Assembly (NCBI GenBank): GCA_031771865.1
Contig: JASISA010000002.1
Coordinates: 930,001-994,000, forward strand
Direction of reading: 5' to 3'
DNA from: Nothophaeocryptopus gaeumannii
Taxonomy: Eukaryota > Ascomycota > Dothideomycetes > Mycosphaerellales > Mycosphaerellaceae
DNA length: 64,000 nucleotides
The notes beneath the pieces are model-generated. The model ran no database searches and was not told where the DNA came from. It was given only the letters and a program-made list of their open reading frames with translations. Made by a program: the position numbers and the translations under genes. Positions 11,461 to 23,169 of this stretch are shown here, piece by piece. How positions within the stretch are numbered: position 1 is the first letter of the stretch; the number at the start of each line of letters is the position of its first letter.

Positions 11461-12532
11461 TCAAATCACCTCTTCTCTCTCCCACCCAGTCGGCTTCTGA
11501 TGTTCCAATCCCTTCACAGGATGCGGTTTCTCCGGATCCTTATACTCGCTCACATAAGGATTCGGATCATTCTTCTGATCCAAATTGCCCAGCGTATGAT
11601 TCACCTCCCTATGCTTGCTCTCATCAGCGCGAATGTAGAGCAGCAGATCCCGCATGGTTCGATTGCTTTCTGGCATGTTCCAGTATTTGATGGCGATGTC
11701 CGGGGCTTGCATTTTCTCCCACATGGGGAGACGGCCGGCGTCGAGGTCTTGTAGTTCGCGCGTGTATGTGAGCACGGCTTCTTCTTCGAGGTGGCCCACG
11801 AAGCGGTGGCAGGTTCGAGGGGAGGCGAGGTAGGCTATGAAGAAGGCGTTGAAGAAGACGCCTTGGGCGCCGAGGACCATGAGGCGCATGAACCTGGTAG
11901 AAAGAGATTCAGTGATTGTGTCAGCTCGTTCAAGAATGCTCGTGTGCTTACCATCCTGGCTCTGCCATCTTTAAGAACGTGAGCAAGTGCATGCGTTCGT
12001 TGTAGCTCTCCTCAAGCAAGCTCTCGATCCATCCATTGTCTCGCTTCATCCTCCGCATGGAATGAAGATGTCTCAGCATACCAGCGACCATGCCAGGAAC
12101 CCCAGCGACACTCTCCAGAAATATATTCCGAATCATGTACTGGCGCTCTGTCATTTGGCCAGCACCATGTCTGTAGCCTGAGGCAAAGTCCAAACCAGTT
12201 CGTAACGTGCGAACCATAGCCAGCGCCACCCAATCACTCCATGTCTTGGTGTTCCTGTGAGCGACGACGACTTGGTTCATTTGTTCTTCGGTGTAGACTG
12301 GATGTGGCCATGCCGGAGCGGTCTCGCGGATGGCTGGTGTTTCTTTCTTGGGGAAGAACTCCTTCCATTGTGTGGGTTGGGTAGTGCTGAATTGGCGCGA
12401 TGCTCCCGAGAGGCCTATGAAGGCCGGCTTGGCAAATGTGGATGTGCTTGAGCCACTGAGAGCTCGTCGGAGCTGAGCAGCGGACTGCTTGGTGAGGATA
12501 GTGCTTGTTCCGGCTGATCGTGTGCAGTTCAT
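11461..12532 (-). CDS. AOX1: Mitochondrial alternative oxidase
   Basis: Exons 12532-11952 and 11893-11461 are joined over a 58-bp intron (GTAAGC...CTACCAG) that splits the Trp194 codon, giving 337 residues. The N-terminus (MNCTRSAGTSTILTKQSAAQ, basic, Ser/Arg-rich, ending near RQFSTTQ) is a mitochondrial presequence. All six di-iron ligands are present: E140 (FLESVAG), E179 and H182 (NERMH), E230 (LEEEAV), and E285 and H288 (RADESKH). The enzyme passes electrons from ubiquinol to oxygen on the matrix face of the inner membrane, bypassing complexes III and IV. The gene is intact and is the last recognised host gene before the accessory block. Its promoter lies in 12533-13938. Confidence 0.96.
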
Positions 12533-13938
12533 CGGAAACTGCTATGTCAGCGTAGGTGTCTTGTGGTGTTGTGATAGATGTTCTGAAGGGTTGTCGTGTT
12601 GATCTTGATGTCTGGAAAGCAAAGGTAGATGCGGTAGGGGCGATTGAGGCAAACGGGAATATATAAGAGACGGAAACAGAAAGGGCATACGAAAGGGAAT
12701 GCTGTGAGAAAAGGCTACCCTGTTTCAATGATCCTTCATCGCGCCAGGCACACCGCAGTCCATGCGCACGCGGACGACAAGCCGTGTCGGCTTCGCCAGA
12801 GTACGGATCCTGCAAGCAAACGAAGTGTAGAATCAGACGCCATAAGGTAGCTTTTCGACTTCATGTTCTCGAGCTCTTCACGCCTTGTCCCTCCCACTGC
12901 GTGCCTTGGCTGCGATGATGACCACGCCTTCTCCCTCCCACTACGCCTGTATGGCCTTGCTACACATCTGCACCTCGTTTCCCAGGCGAAGCGATCTTGC
13001 TGTAACAACGACTTTCCGTGTCCGGGAACAAAAAGTGTGAACACGGACGAAACGTGCGTGCGTGCCCCTTCCGAAGCTTCGCGACGCGGGATCTTTCGGA
13101 CTAGAATAATAGTTCTACTGTAGTCACGAGGCCCTCAAAACACTCCGCCTCCGCCACTCTGTGAGCGAGTTCTGTGCGACCATGACACGCCGACGAAAAA
13201 GACGCGGCTTCGTTGTTGATCGCCGTTGTATTCCCAATGCTCGCGCTCGGTCGCGATGAGACTGTTACTCACCCTCACACATCTCCATTATTACGACCAT
13301 CACGTTCTCATCTGCCTGCCCACTTCCATCTCGGATTACCATGTGCGATATTGTCATAGCCTTTTCATATCGCACCACGCGACCAGGATGAGCATCGCAT
13401 CACGGGACCAGAATGAGCATCGCACTACGTTCGCGTCCAGCGCCTTCTACACCTCGAGACACCGCTTCGTAGCTGGGCCTCCACTTGGAGTCGCCCGTGG
13501 GCAGTAGAACAATGTTACTACAGTGGGCCCTTGTTGAAAGCACAAAGGCTTTGCGAATGCGCGAATGCTTCTTCTCAGCCGCTTGCTTAGGCATGAGCTT
13601 CTTTCTGCTTACCGGATCTCAGATGCCGAGAAGACAATGCGACTGCAGCTTCTTGATGCTACGGTAGGTATGCAATCGGTGGATCCTGCCTCGTGATGGA
13701 TCTGAGGTGGTGACAACAGCCATCGCCTTCTTTGGAGGAGAAGAAGCCGAATGTGCTGCATGAGACGCAAGCGGAGAAGTTGGACTAGGCTGATCAGAAG
13801 GATGGAGCGTGGGATGGAAAGATGGTTTATTACGATCGATATGCTCAACCTCTCGTCTGACCTCTTCCCTACATGCTTGCTGTTGGCACTAGTTGAGTGA
13901 TGGCAAGCAATGTGGCTACTAATGGGTGGAGGTGGAGG
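12533..13938. other. AOX1 upstream region and host flank of the accessory block
   Basis: Normal base composition with no gene I can support. A degenerate 25-bp direct repeat (two and a half copies, core GACCAGRATGAGCATCGCA) lies at about 13369-13430. The stretch ends at the TA that precedes the left inverted-repeat arm. Confidence 0.5.
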
Positions 13939-13962
13939 TACTGTGAGCCGCATAATGCTTGT
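13939..13962 (+). repeat. Left arm of the 24-bp outer inverted repeat
   Basis: After TA the arm begins CTGTGAGCCGCATAATGCTT. It matches the right arm at 61197-61220 at all 24 positions. The next bases differ from the right arm partly by C-to-T and G-to-A changes (GTTAGTTAGGG against GTCAGTTGGGA), as expected if this end was RIP-mutated. Confidence 0.9.
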
Positions 13963-15363
13963 TAGTTAGGGCTAAACCGAAATTTCCGATTTTGAAGACT
14001 AGGCTCTCACCGCTATATTACTGTATTTTAGTCGTGGTAATCTTTAGGGTACCGTGCAGTCCTAAATTACGATTAGCTAATATAATAATCGTAATCTAAG
14101 TCGCAAGGTAGTTATAGGTATGTCTAATAACGTCGATTCGGCTACGTAGCGTCGATCTATATATACGCTAAAGCCTTTAAATAAGGCTATAAAGGACGAT
14201 AATATCGTTACGCTAGTTACTCGTAAACTATTACTAAAGACGTTAGTTAAGAAGATTAGCCCTCTACTACTCTATAGAGGTAGTAAGAAGCGAGGTAAGA
14301 GCTAGTTAGATCTAATAACTATATATAAGGATAAAGGATCTAGTATAGCTAAAGGCTCCCTTATAGTAGCTAGTACTAAAACGATTACTATACGAGCTAG
14401 TAAAGGATTTACTACTAAGGTAATAACGTCTATAGAGTCTTCGTTTAATACTAATAATATTACTATAATCGCTACTAGTACTATAGTAATAACTCTAGAT
14501 TTTAGTATAGCTAAGGAAGAAGATCCGGATTAGCTATAGCTGGATTATATAAGCTAGTAGACTGTAATTAACGTAACTAAGAAGAAGGATACTACTATAG
14601 TCGCTATAATATCGAGGAAGTACGTAAAAGCTATTAAAGGTAAAGGTAATAACGCACGTTACTAGTATAGATAGGTACTAAATAAAGTAGCTAATCTAGG
14701 CTTTTATACTACTTATAAAGTTACTATTATCGCTAAGGTTAGTAGTACGAGTCTAAAGCTCGTAGATAAGTAGTAGAAAGGTAATAATAATAAGGACGAG
14801 GACTTAGTATATAGCCGTATACTAGATTAGCTCTTTAAGTAGCGAGACTAGAGTAAGAAGAACTTGGGGATAGAGATAGTATTTATAGTAAAGCCGCGTA
14901 GCTCTATAGATAGTAGACGTATACCTTTTCCTTTATTCTCGCTATCTAACGCGATTAAGGTAAAGAAAACTAAGTACTCTATAACTAAGTAGATAGTAGC
15001 GAACGTAGTACTAATTATTACTAAGATACACGCTAGTAGTAATTACTCTATTAATATTAAAGCTAAGTAGATATACCTAAATCTAAGCTATCTAAATTCG
15101 ACTAGTAGAGGTACTTATTAGTAGAATATAGAGGTTAAGGAGACTATTAATAGTTACTATCTAGTTAGCTAGTACTTCTTAACTTAATAGGTAAAGGTAG
15201 TAAGGGAGAAAAGGCGTATAGTAGAGGATAGTTTACCGCTAATTGCTATCCTTAAGGGTATTATTAAAGGCAAATATTAGAAGTTAGCGTAAGCTAAAGG
15301 TTATAGTCGACCTATCCGTCTAAAGATACCTAAGCGTACTACGACTACGCTACTACTAAAAAC
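13963..15363. repeat. RIP-mutated AT-rich repeat DNA, left outer part
   Basis: CpA and TpG are almost absent and TpA is abundant, with no open frame of note. The original element cannot be named. The part next to 15364 may be the 5' region of the LINE that follows. Confidence 0.7.
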
Positions 15364-18300
15364 GAACCTCGAACGAATTTAGGGAGGCGGTATTACTAAA
15401 ACCTTAGAATATACGGAACCTATTAAGGCAATACACGCATCCAAAGCACGGCTACACGCCGCTATTAGCGGGTACGTAGTTAGCGCTCGAAAATACTAAT
15501 TCTTAGTATTAGAAGAAGAGAATTCTCTACTAAGTATAGCTAGTACACAAGGCTGTACTACCTTAGGCATAGACAACGGACTAGAGCTATTTCAAGAGGT
15601 TACTAAAGAAACTACTATAGGTAGAGATATAGGGAGTATTAATCTAGCTTCCTACCTAACCTCCTAAGAGAAGGGGTATAGAGAGAAGAACGCAGTAGTA
15701 AACAAGAACTAGTAGGGTCCCCTCTTACCTTAGGAGGCCCTAAAAGAGATTTAGAATAAGGTAGCTAAACTAATGCATTAGAGTTAATACTCCTCCCTCT
15801 AACTAGAGAGGGCAATCTAGATAATTCTAGATATAATTTACTTAACTATAGCGCGGACTACGAAGCGTACTAACTAGGAAGCTACTCTCGAATCTATCTA
15901 ACGGAGTATTACATAGATTTAGAAGAAGATAGAGTAGAGTCTAGGACTAAAGATAACCTAGGCTATAGTCGTAGCCTAATAGCTAGCCTAGCTGTCTAGT
16001 ATTAAAGTATAAAGAGCTGCGTACTCCCTTAAGATTCACGTAGACAACGAAGCGACTAGGGCTAAGCTTAGGGATACTAAAGCTACCCGGATTGTTTCGC
16101 GTTTTACTATAGAAGGAGGGAACTAGGCACATGTAGTCGTAGTTAAGAAGGTCCCTAATAGACTAGTTCTTACGACTACGGACCCTATAGTAAGGAACCG
16201 AATAGCGGCAGATACCTAAGGCCTAGGCAAGGTCTTAAAGGAGGCAAGAATAGTATAGAAAACCTTCCTAGTCCAAGTCCACTTTATTATAGTTGTAGGA
16301 AACGACCCTACTATATAGCGGATCCAGTTAATTAAGGAAGACAACAAGCGGCTAATACCCGGAATCCAAGTATAGAATGCCTAGTAGAAGGGCTAGAAAG
16401 CTATAGCAACGGGAATAAAGAAATGGAGTACTCTAGTAGTCGAACTAAAGATAGTGGAAGCTACTAGAGCTGTAGTAGAGAAGGGTATTATTATCTCCGG
16501 AGTACTCCACGATACTAAAGAATAGGACTACTAATAGACAATAATATAGTACTTTAACTACTAAAGATATAGCTATATCGGTATAAGGTGCACAAACGGT
16601 ATAGTATATGCAAGGTATAGAGGAAGCTATAATATAAGAGAATATGCGCACGAGAAGCTTGTAGAGGTAGACCGATTAAAGTATAGTAAATGCGGAAATT
16701 GTAGTTAGAACTACCTAGCTTAGTACTATATATACTTAAAGAGACAAGCAATTAAGGACAAGATTTAGAGTATAAAGAAGATAGGGGCGAGCTATATAGC
16801 TAAGCTAACCTATAGTACTCCTAGCTCTACTTCTCCTCTACCTTCCCCTCCTCTATAGTAAGGAGCGAATAGGGAGGGAGAGGACTAAATAGCTACCCGG
16901 ACAAGCCGCGAATATATCCTAGGTAGGAGGCTAATAGGAATAGTAGTAGAGAAGCGAATACTATAGAGGTTTAGGAGGCTAGTTAGGGCAGTGAATAGGG
17001 CTAAGACTATTATACCGGAGTAAGGACAAGGGTTAATCCGACGAGCAATACAGCGGGATTAACTACTAGCTAGTACCTAATAAATATACAACCGATACTA
17101 AGTATACTATAGGCAAACGTACGGAAATTACAGGCTACCTACTGGCAGCTACTCGATAATAGCTAGAAAGACATTCTCGCTATCTAGGAGCTATATACTA
17201 ACCTAAGTAATAGAAGAATAGTTACATATCCGAAGTACTATACTATTGTAGGGGAAGATAAAGACAGGAGAGTCGTATTCTACGTCTATAAGAAGTACAG
17301 CCTATCCGAATAGTCGTACCGGATTATAAGTAATTAGAAGATCCTAATCTTACTATAAACGATAATAGGAACTATATACCTCTATAATATCTATAACTAG
17401 GATGCGAGGCTTATAGTAGAGGAGCTTTTAGAAGGTATTAAGGAACCGGGAGAACACGTTCTAGTTAGAGACTTTAATCTCTACTACCGTTAGTAGGGAG
17501 GACCGTTAGTACTATAGGAGGATCTTAGAGCAAGAGAGCTACGAGAGGCGTGTCGAGACACGCTATACCTAGCGATACTCCTAGGCCTTACTACCTAGAG
17601 AAAGATACTATAGTCCTAAACTAGGACGACGATAGACCTTACTCTTGCAATAGAGGAGATATTAAAGAGGATAATAGTATATTAGCTAGGTAAGGAAGAC
17701 ATTAACTCTAATTATATTAGTATAGAGACAACTATTAACATAGGGATATAGGAGGAGACGAGAATAAGATAGATATAGAAGGATACTAACTAGGAGGAGT
17801 TTAGAGAGACGCTCTAAAAGCTCCTACCTATAGCCGAAGGGATAACAATAAAGGAGGATATAGATAGTACCGTGAGTAATCTTAGCAATACTCTATAGGA
17901 GACAAGGGACCTTGTTATCCGGCGTAAAACATATCGGCCGCTAGATCCAAGGAGTGTGCTAGTAGTACTACATGCGATTTAGGAGGCTCGGTAGGCAAGA
18001 CGGCATGCATAATAGACAGGGAGCGAGGAGTACTAGAAGGAGTAGAGGGCACGAAACTAGGAGAAAAAGAGAACTATCTAGATAGAGAAAAGGAAATAGT
18101 AGAGGACCGCGGTTTACAAAACCGCTAGCGAGCTATAGGGAATATAGAAGCTAGCTAAGTAGGTAAAGAATAGCGATAGCCCTATTCGACCTCCCTAGAT
18201 ACCTATACTAATATATAATAACGATTAGTTCACGACGGATAGTGCGAAAATAGAGATCCTACGGATAGCCCTTTTCCTAATACTAGAGCCTATAGATATA

Positions 18301-20548
18301 TTAGATATCGAGAGTACTATATACCTAGAACCTATTAATATAGTATACGAAATTATAGAAGAGGAGGTACGAAAAGTAGTCTAAAGACTACCGAACGACA
18401 AGGCTCCCGGCCTCGACGAGATACCAAACAGATGCATTAAGAAGTGCCTAGCTCAGCTACTCCCTATCCTCCAACGCATCTTCCAACAGTGTGTTTCAAT
18501 TGGCTACCACCCAGCCCAGTTTCGGAAAGCTAGGACGATTATGCTACAGAAGGCGGGTAAAGACTCATCTACTCCAAAGGGATAGAGGCCTATTGCCCTT
18601 CTATCGTGCATTAGTAAGATACTAGAAGCAATAGTTGCACGGAAAATAGGATAGGCTATACGGGAATATAAGTTACTTCCTTAAAACTAAATAGCGTAAG
18701 CGGGTAGATCGACCGGAGACGTACTATAGTATATCCTTCAAAGCGTTTAGACTACGTAGAAGAAAGGCAAGGTAGCCTCGGTATTATTACTTAATATAAT
18801 AGGAGCGTTTAATAAAGTTAATTACGAACGGTTAATCTACAACCTACGGTATAGGAGGATTCTATACTAGATTATAGCTTTTATAGCGTTATTCCTAAAG
18901 GATAGAGAGACAACAATCGCTATCCCCGGATACGAGTTACCGGCCGCACGAGTAGTATACGGAATCCTACAAGGAAGCACTATCTTACCTATCCTATTCC
19001 TCTTCTTTATAGCCTCCCTTCTAGAAGGAATAGAATATACCGAAGTAGTTAGGTTTACAGATAATACATACCTTATTATAGTATTAAATTCGACAAGAGG
19101 TATATGCGAGGTACTAGAAAAGGACTATAACAGCTGTCTACAATAGGCCTTAAGACATAGAGCTAAGTTCGCCTCTAAGAAATACAAAGTTATGTACTTT
19201 ATAAGGGGTATAAGGAGCATATCCGAATCCTAGAGAATACCCAATATCCCGTCGCTCTAGAGTAGCCTAGAGGACACAATAAGGGTCCTAGGAGTAATCG
19301 TTAATAAGAGACTCAAGTAGCACGCATAGATAGAGAATACCCTTATAAAAGCAAAACGGCTAGAAGCTATACTACGACGGATTACTACTACTACGTAGGG
19401 CGCTACGGTAGAGATAGCCCGTAAGCTATATATCTCAATAATTAGGCTAGTAGTAATGCACGGGAGCGAGGTATAGATAGTAGGAAAGGAGACTAGAATC
19501 TTAAAAATGCTCTAATAAAAGCTACGGGTAATATAGAATAGATTCCTACGGATAATCCTTGGGGCCTACCGAGCTATACTAACGCGACTATTACACAAAG
19601 AACTCTAGATCGAAGACATTACCGAGTATAGGAAGAGAACTACTATAGCTGCAATAGCTACGTAGAGGTAGAGGCCGGATATATACTAGGCTATGCAAGA
19701 GCTAAAGGGGCGGATCCTACTAAAGTGCGGACAACTTAGGGTATATAGTAGACGCCTAAGAAAACTATACAGCTCGCTACTAGAGTAGATAGACGAGCAG
19801 GCTACTATCCTACGGTCCTAGCTCTCTTATATAGATAGAGTAGATCTAAAGAAGACTCGGAAAGTAACATGGACTATCCTCTAGGGCTAGTATAAGCGGG
19901 ACGAGTTATAGAAGTAGGACAATACTAGGCGCGAAGGAATCCTCCTACTCGCGTTCAGGACTCTATAGAATACTAATACCCGGGAGCTTTATCGAGGGCT
20001 TAGTAAAGCCTAGGCCGCGATAGTATTCTAGATACGGTTAGAGACAATTAGCCTTCCTTACTTCCTCTACAAGGTTAGGGTACCCGATACTAGCCCCTAC
20101 TACGAATATAGAGATAGAGGGATAGCTCGACACTACCTTACCTACTATACAAATATGCGAGAGAGTAGAAGGGAACTCATCTTAGCTACTAGATACTAGG
20201 ACGCGAGAAGATAGCTTACTAAGTTTCCTAGACAAACCGTAGCGTAGGTAATAAGGTATCTCCCTATAGGACAATTCGAGTAGACTCTTAAATATCTCCT
20301 AGAGTAGGCCGGAGATCTCGAACCCAAGTAAGGAGGATAATATTAACTCTAGCGTGTTAGCTAGCTACCTACGGGCAAACATATTAGTTCTATAGTACCT
20401 AAGATATAGTAGAGTATAAGGCATAATAGAGAAGGGAGGAAGTTTTACGCTATAGGTACTTTCTATAGGGTTTTCTTTTACAATATGTAGATATGCTAGA
20501 AGGGGCACGGCCTATAGCTAGCTCGAATACATTTATTATTATTATTAT
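15364..20548 (+). mobile_element. LINE-1-type retrotransposon copy A (Tad-like), heavily RIP-mutated
   Basis: This stretch aligns end to end with the unmutated LINE at 55314-60482. The shared 5' anchor is ACCTCGAACGAATTT and the shared 3' end is CTCGAATACATTTATTATT with a TTA-repeat tail. Nearly all differences are C-to-T or G-to-A in CpA/TpG context. Both reading frames are therefore full of TAG and TAA codons and it is coding-dead. Its length is better preserved than that of the unmutated copy: several single bases missing there are present here. Residual CpA survives mainly as CACG and CAACG. The segment 18391-18584 is an exception, described separately. Confidence 0.9.
18391..18584 (+). 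other. Unmutated island inside the RIP-mutated LINE copy A
   Basis: Over 194 bp of the reverse-transcriptase region, copy A equals the unmutated copy (58331-58524) except for one transversion at 18500. About 25 CpA/TpG sites are intact here, including several CAG triplets, which are mutated almost everywhere else in copy A. RIP changes resume at 18585 and occur up to 18390. Gene conversion from an unmutated copy after RIP is the simplest biological reading. Confidence 0.75.
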
Positions 20549-22744
20549 CGCTCGTTATTAGTACTACTTTAATCGTAGCTACGAGGTAGATACTTTATCT
20601 ACTATTATAATTACTCGCTATCGCTTCTATAATAAGGATAACGAGAAGCTTACTACTAAGGCTCGTCTTATTAGAGAGCTTAAAGAGTAAGATATAGTTA
20701 ACGAGCTTTACGTTCGAGAAGATAAGATAGCTTAGGTATACTATATAGAGGGTATTAGCGATAACGAGGGTTAAGGGCCCTTGGATAGCCGCCTACTAAA
20801 GAAGTTAATAGTTCTACTACCCTCTTAGCGCCGTAGTCGCTTTATTAACTATAGTCGACAAGATCGTATAGTAGTAGGTAATGTATTCGACCTATTAAAA
20901 GCTTAAATTTATATATCTAGATTATATATTAATAGTATTATTCTAGAATATTAAAGCTACTTCGTTTACCTAAAATCTTATTTCTTACTATAATTATATT
21001 ATATTCTCTTCCTTTATAGTATTGAATCTATAAATCTACTAACTACGCTCTACTAACTACGCTCTTTTACTTACGTACGCTACTTTTATACTTATATTAC
21101 TATTCTACGAAGGCCTCGTATAGGTCGATTTTAGTATAATAACCCGATACTCCTATATAATATCCGATATTACCTATATTTAGGTAGCTTAGTAGGTTGA
21201 AACCTATATAGAGTAGTCCTTTTCTAGGTATTTACTAAGATATTTAACCTATACTTAAACCTAACCTAATTAGGTTAACCTACTATAGCGTCTAGCTATT
21301 TATCGCTTAAATTCTATATATACTCCTAGTTATAGATCGTATTCGGGTTTAGTAAGTACTATTCGAGAGCTTTCGTATTTCTACTAAGGCGAGCGCGCTT
21401 AGCTTCGAGACTCTCGGTTATATCTACTTTACGTTTCGCTATAGTTAGGGCGTAGAGGGGGTCGTACGAAATAAGGATATAAGTTCGAGGCGTAGGTAGA
21501 GCGAGTACATGTATAAGAAGCTATAGTAGCTAGCGTACGCGCGACTACGACTACTAAGATTAGTATAGACTCTATTAAATAAGCTAGTATTAGGCCTAGT
21601 AGTCCTATACTACCTTACCTAATATAGTAAGCTAAGCGCTAAAGGAATAGATACCTGTACGCGAGTATAATATAGCCTACGAAGCGTTATTTTAGCTTAT
21701 AGGGCTTAACGAGATCCGAGGAGTTTATTTATAGTTTTATATCGACGTTACTATTACTAGGAGGATAACGTTACCTAGTAATAGTTACTGAGTAACGACG
21801 TGCACTAATTAGCGCCTTAGGTAGTTATATAAACTAGTAAAGGTAGGTACGCGTTCTAAGAAATTTGTAGTTAGTATCTCGTAGTTAGCGTCTCGTAGTC
21901 GGTATACTAAAAATAATTAATCGAAGGACTATTAGATAGTAGGGTCGGTCGTAAGCCTATAGAGAAACGCCGGAATATTTAGTATTCTTATATATAAGCC
22001 TACCTCTCCTAGCCCTTCTCTTAGGTATAGTATTACGAGCGCTACTTAGTAATACCTTAGTATTTAAATATACGTGTCTTAATCCTTAGTACGCTACTAA
22101 GGATCTAGATACACTTCGGCTAAGCCCTACCTAAGACATAAAGTAGATAAAATACAATCCCTAATTTCTATTAGATAGTATAGTCGTTCGAGATAGAATA
22201 GAGAAAGTTAGTATATAAGTTTAGTTTACCTCTTAAAATATATATAAGGAGATTACTCTTACTAATATTAGTATTATTTCTATTACGTAACGCTAGGTAA
22301 GGTAGGCTTACTTTTCGTTTTATAGTTAGTATACGTAGTTAGTATTATTTCTTAGTATCCCGGCGTTCTATTAGACGGCTTAGTTATCTATAGTAGATCG
22401 GAGACGTATAAAGGTAATTTACGCTTATATATATAAAAGAGAAAGTAAGAGGGAAAGATATATACTAAGATTAAGAATTATAGTAAAAGTAGGCCTACTA
22501 ACCGAAGTTAGACCTAATTAGTAGTAGAAATATTCGTATAACCCTAAGGTCGTACTAAGGGATATATCTTAATTAGATTAATTAGATTTTCGTACGCCTA
22601 ACTAGCGATCTAGTAGTATAGTCGTTTAAAGTAGTATCGAGAGATTATTCCTAGGAAGTTTCGTGGCCTAAAGGGATATAGATATACTAGTATTTAGATA
22701 AAGGATATTTCAAGAATATCTCTAAATAGAAAATATAGTAATAA
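20549..22744. repeat. RIP-mutated AT-rich repeat DNA, inner left part
   Basis: Same TpA-rich composition with no usable frame. The motif CTACTAACTACG recurs here (near 21050) and in the right RIP block (near 54290 and 54910), so the two blocks may share a repeat family. It ends abruptly at about 22745, where GC-rich sequence begins. Confidence 0.6.
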
Positions 22745-22754
22745 ACGAGGGGAG

Positions 22755-22812
22755 GGCGAGATTGCGCCCGATGCGGGATGCAAATGCGTACAAATTAAGG
22801 CGCAATCTCGCC
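22755..22812. repeat. Stem-loop: 14-bp perfect inverted repeat with 30-nt loop
   Basis: Arms GGCGAGATTGCGCC (22755-22768) and its reverse complement (22799-22812) lie at the first bases of the GC-rich core, about 360 bp upstream of the DUF3435 start codon. It could be a recombinase-binding or subterminal element, or chance. Its position is the main interest. Confidence 0.6.
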
Positions 22813-23169
22813 GCGCGATCGTCCAGTCGCGGCTTGGCCAGCGCTACGGCCCGCGGCCCGCTTGACACACTCCACGCGCAAGGGACCACGCAGGCAGCAG
22901 GCCTCGCAGGTCACGTCGTAGCGCGCGCATATCGCCAGTCGGTTTCCCTTCTACTTGTCCGCTTCTCCCAGGCGTATAAAGGCGCTGGAACGGCTTCCCT
23001 CGAGTCGCTGGCAGGCCAGACTCGCACATTCATTCGTTGTCCCATCTCACCTCACCCGCTGGTCGGCCCATGCACCGTGGCTCTGACATGAGGAGTCGCT
23101 GCAACAAAACGACCCGCGTCTGGTGCCGTACCTGACGAAGGCCTCATTCGTAACAGAGTCCTTGCAACC

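Noticed and set aside
16445..16751. Short minus-strand frames in the RIP-mutated LINE
   Set aside because: They are antisense products of a mutated ORF1 region, not genes.
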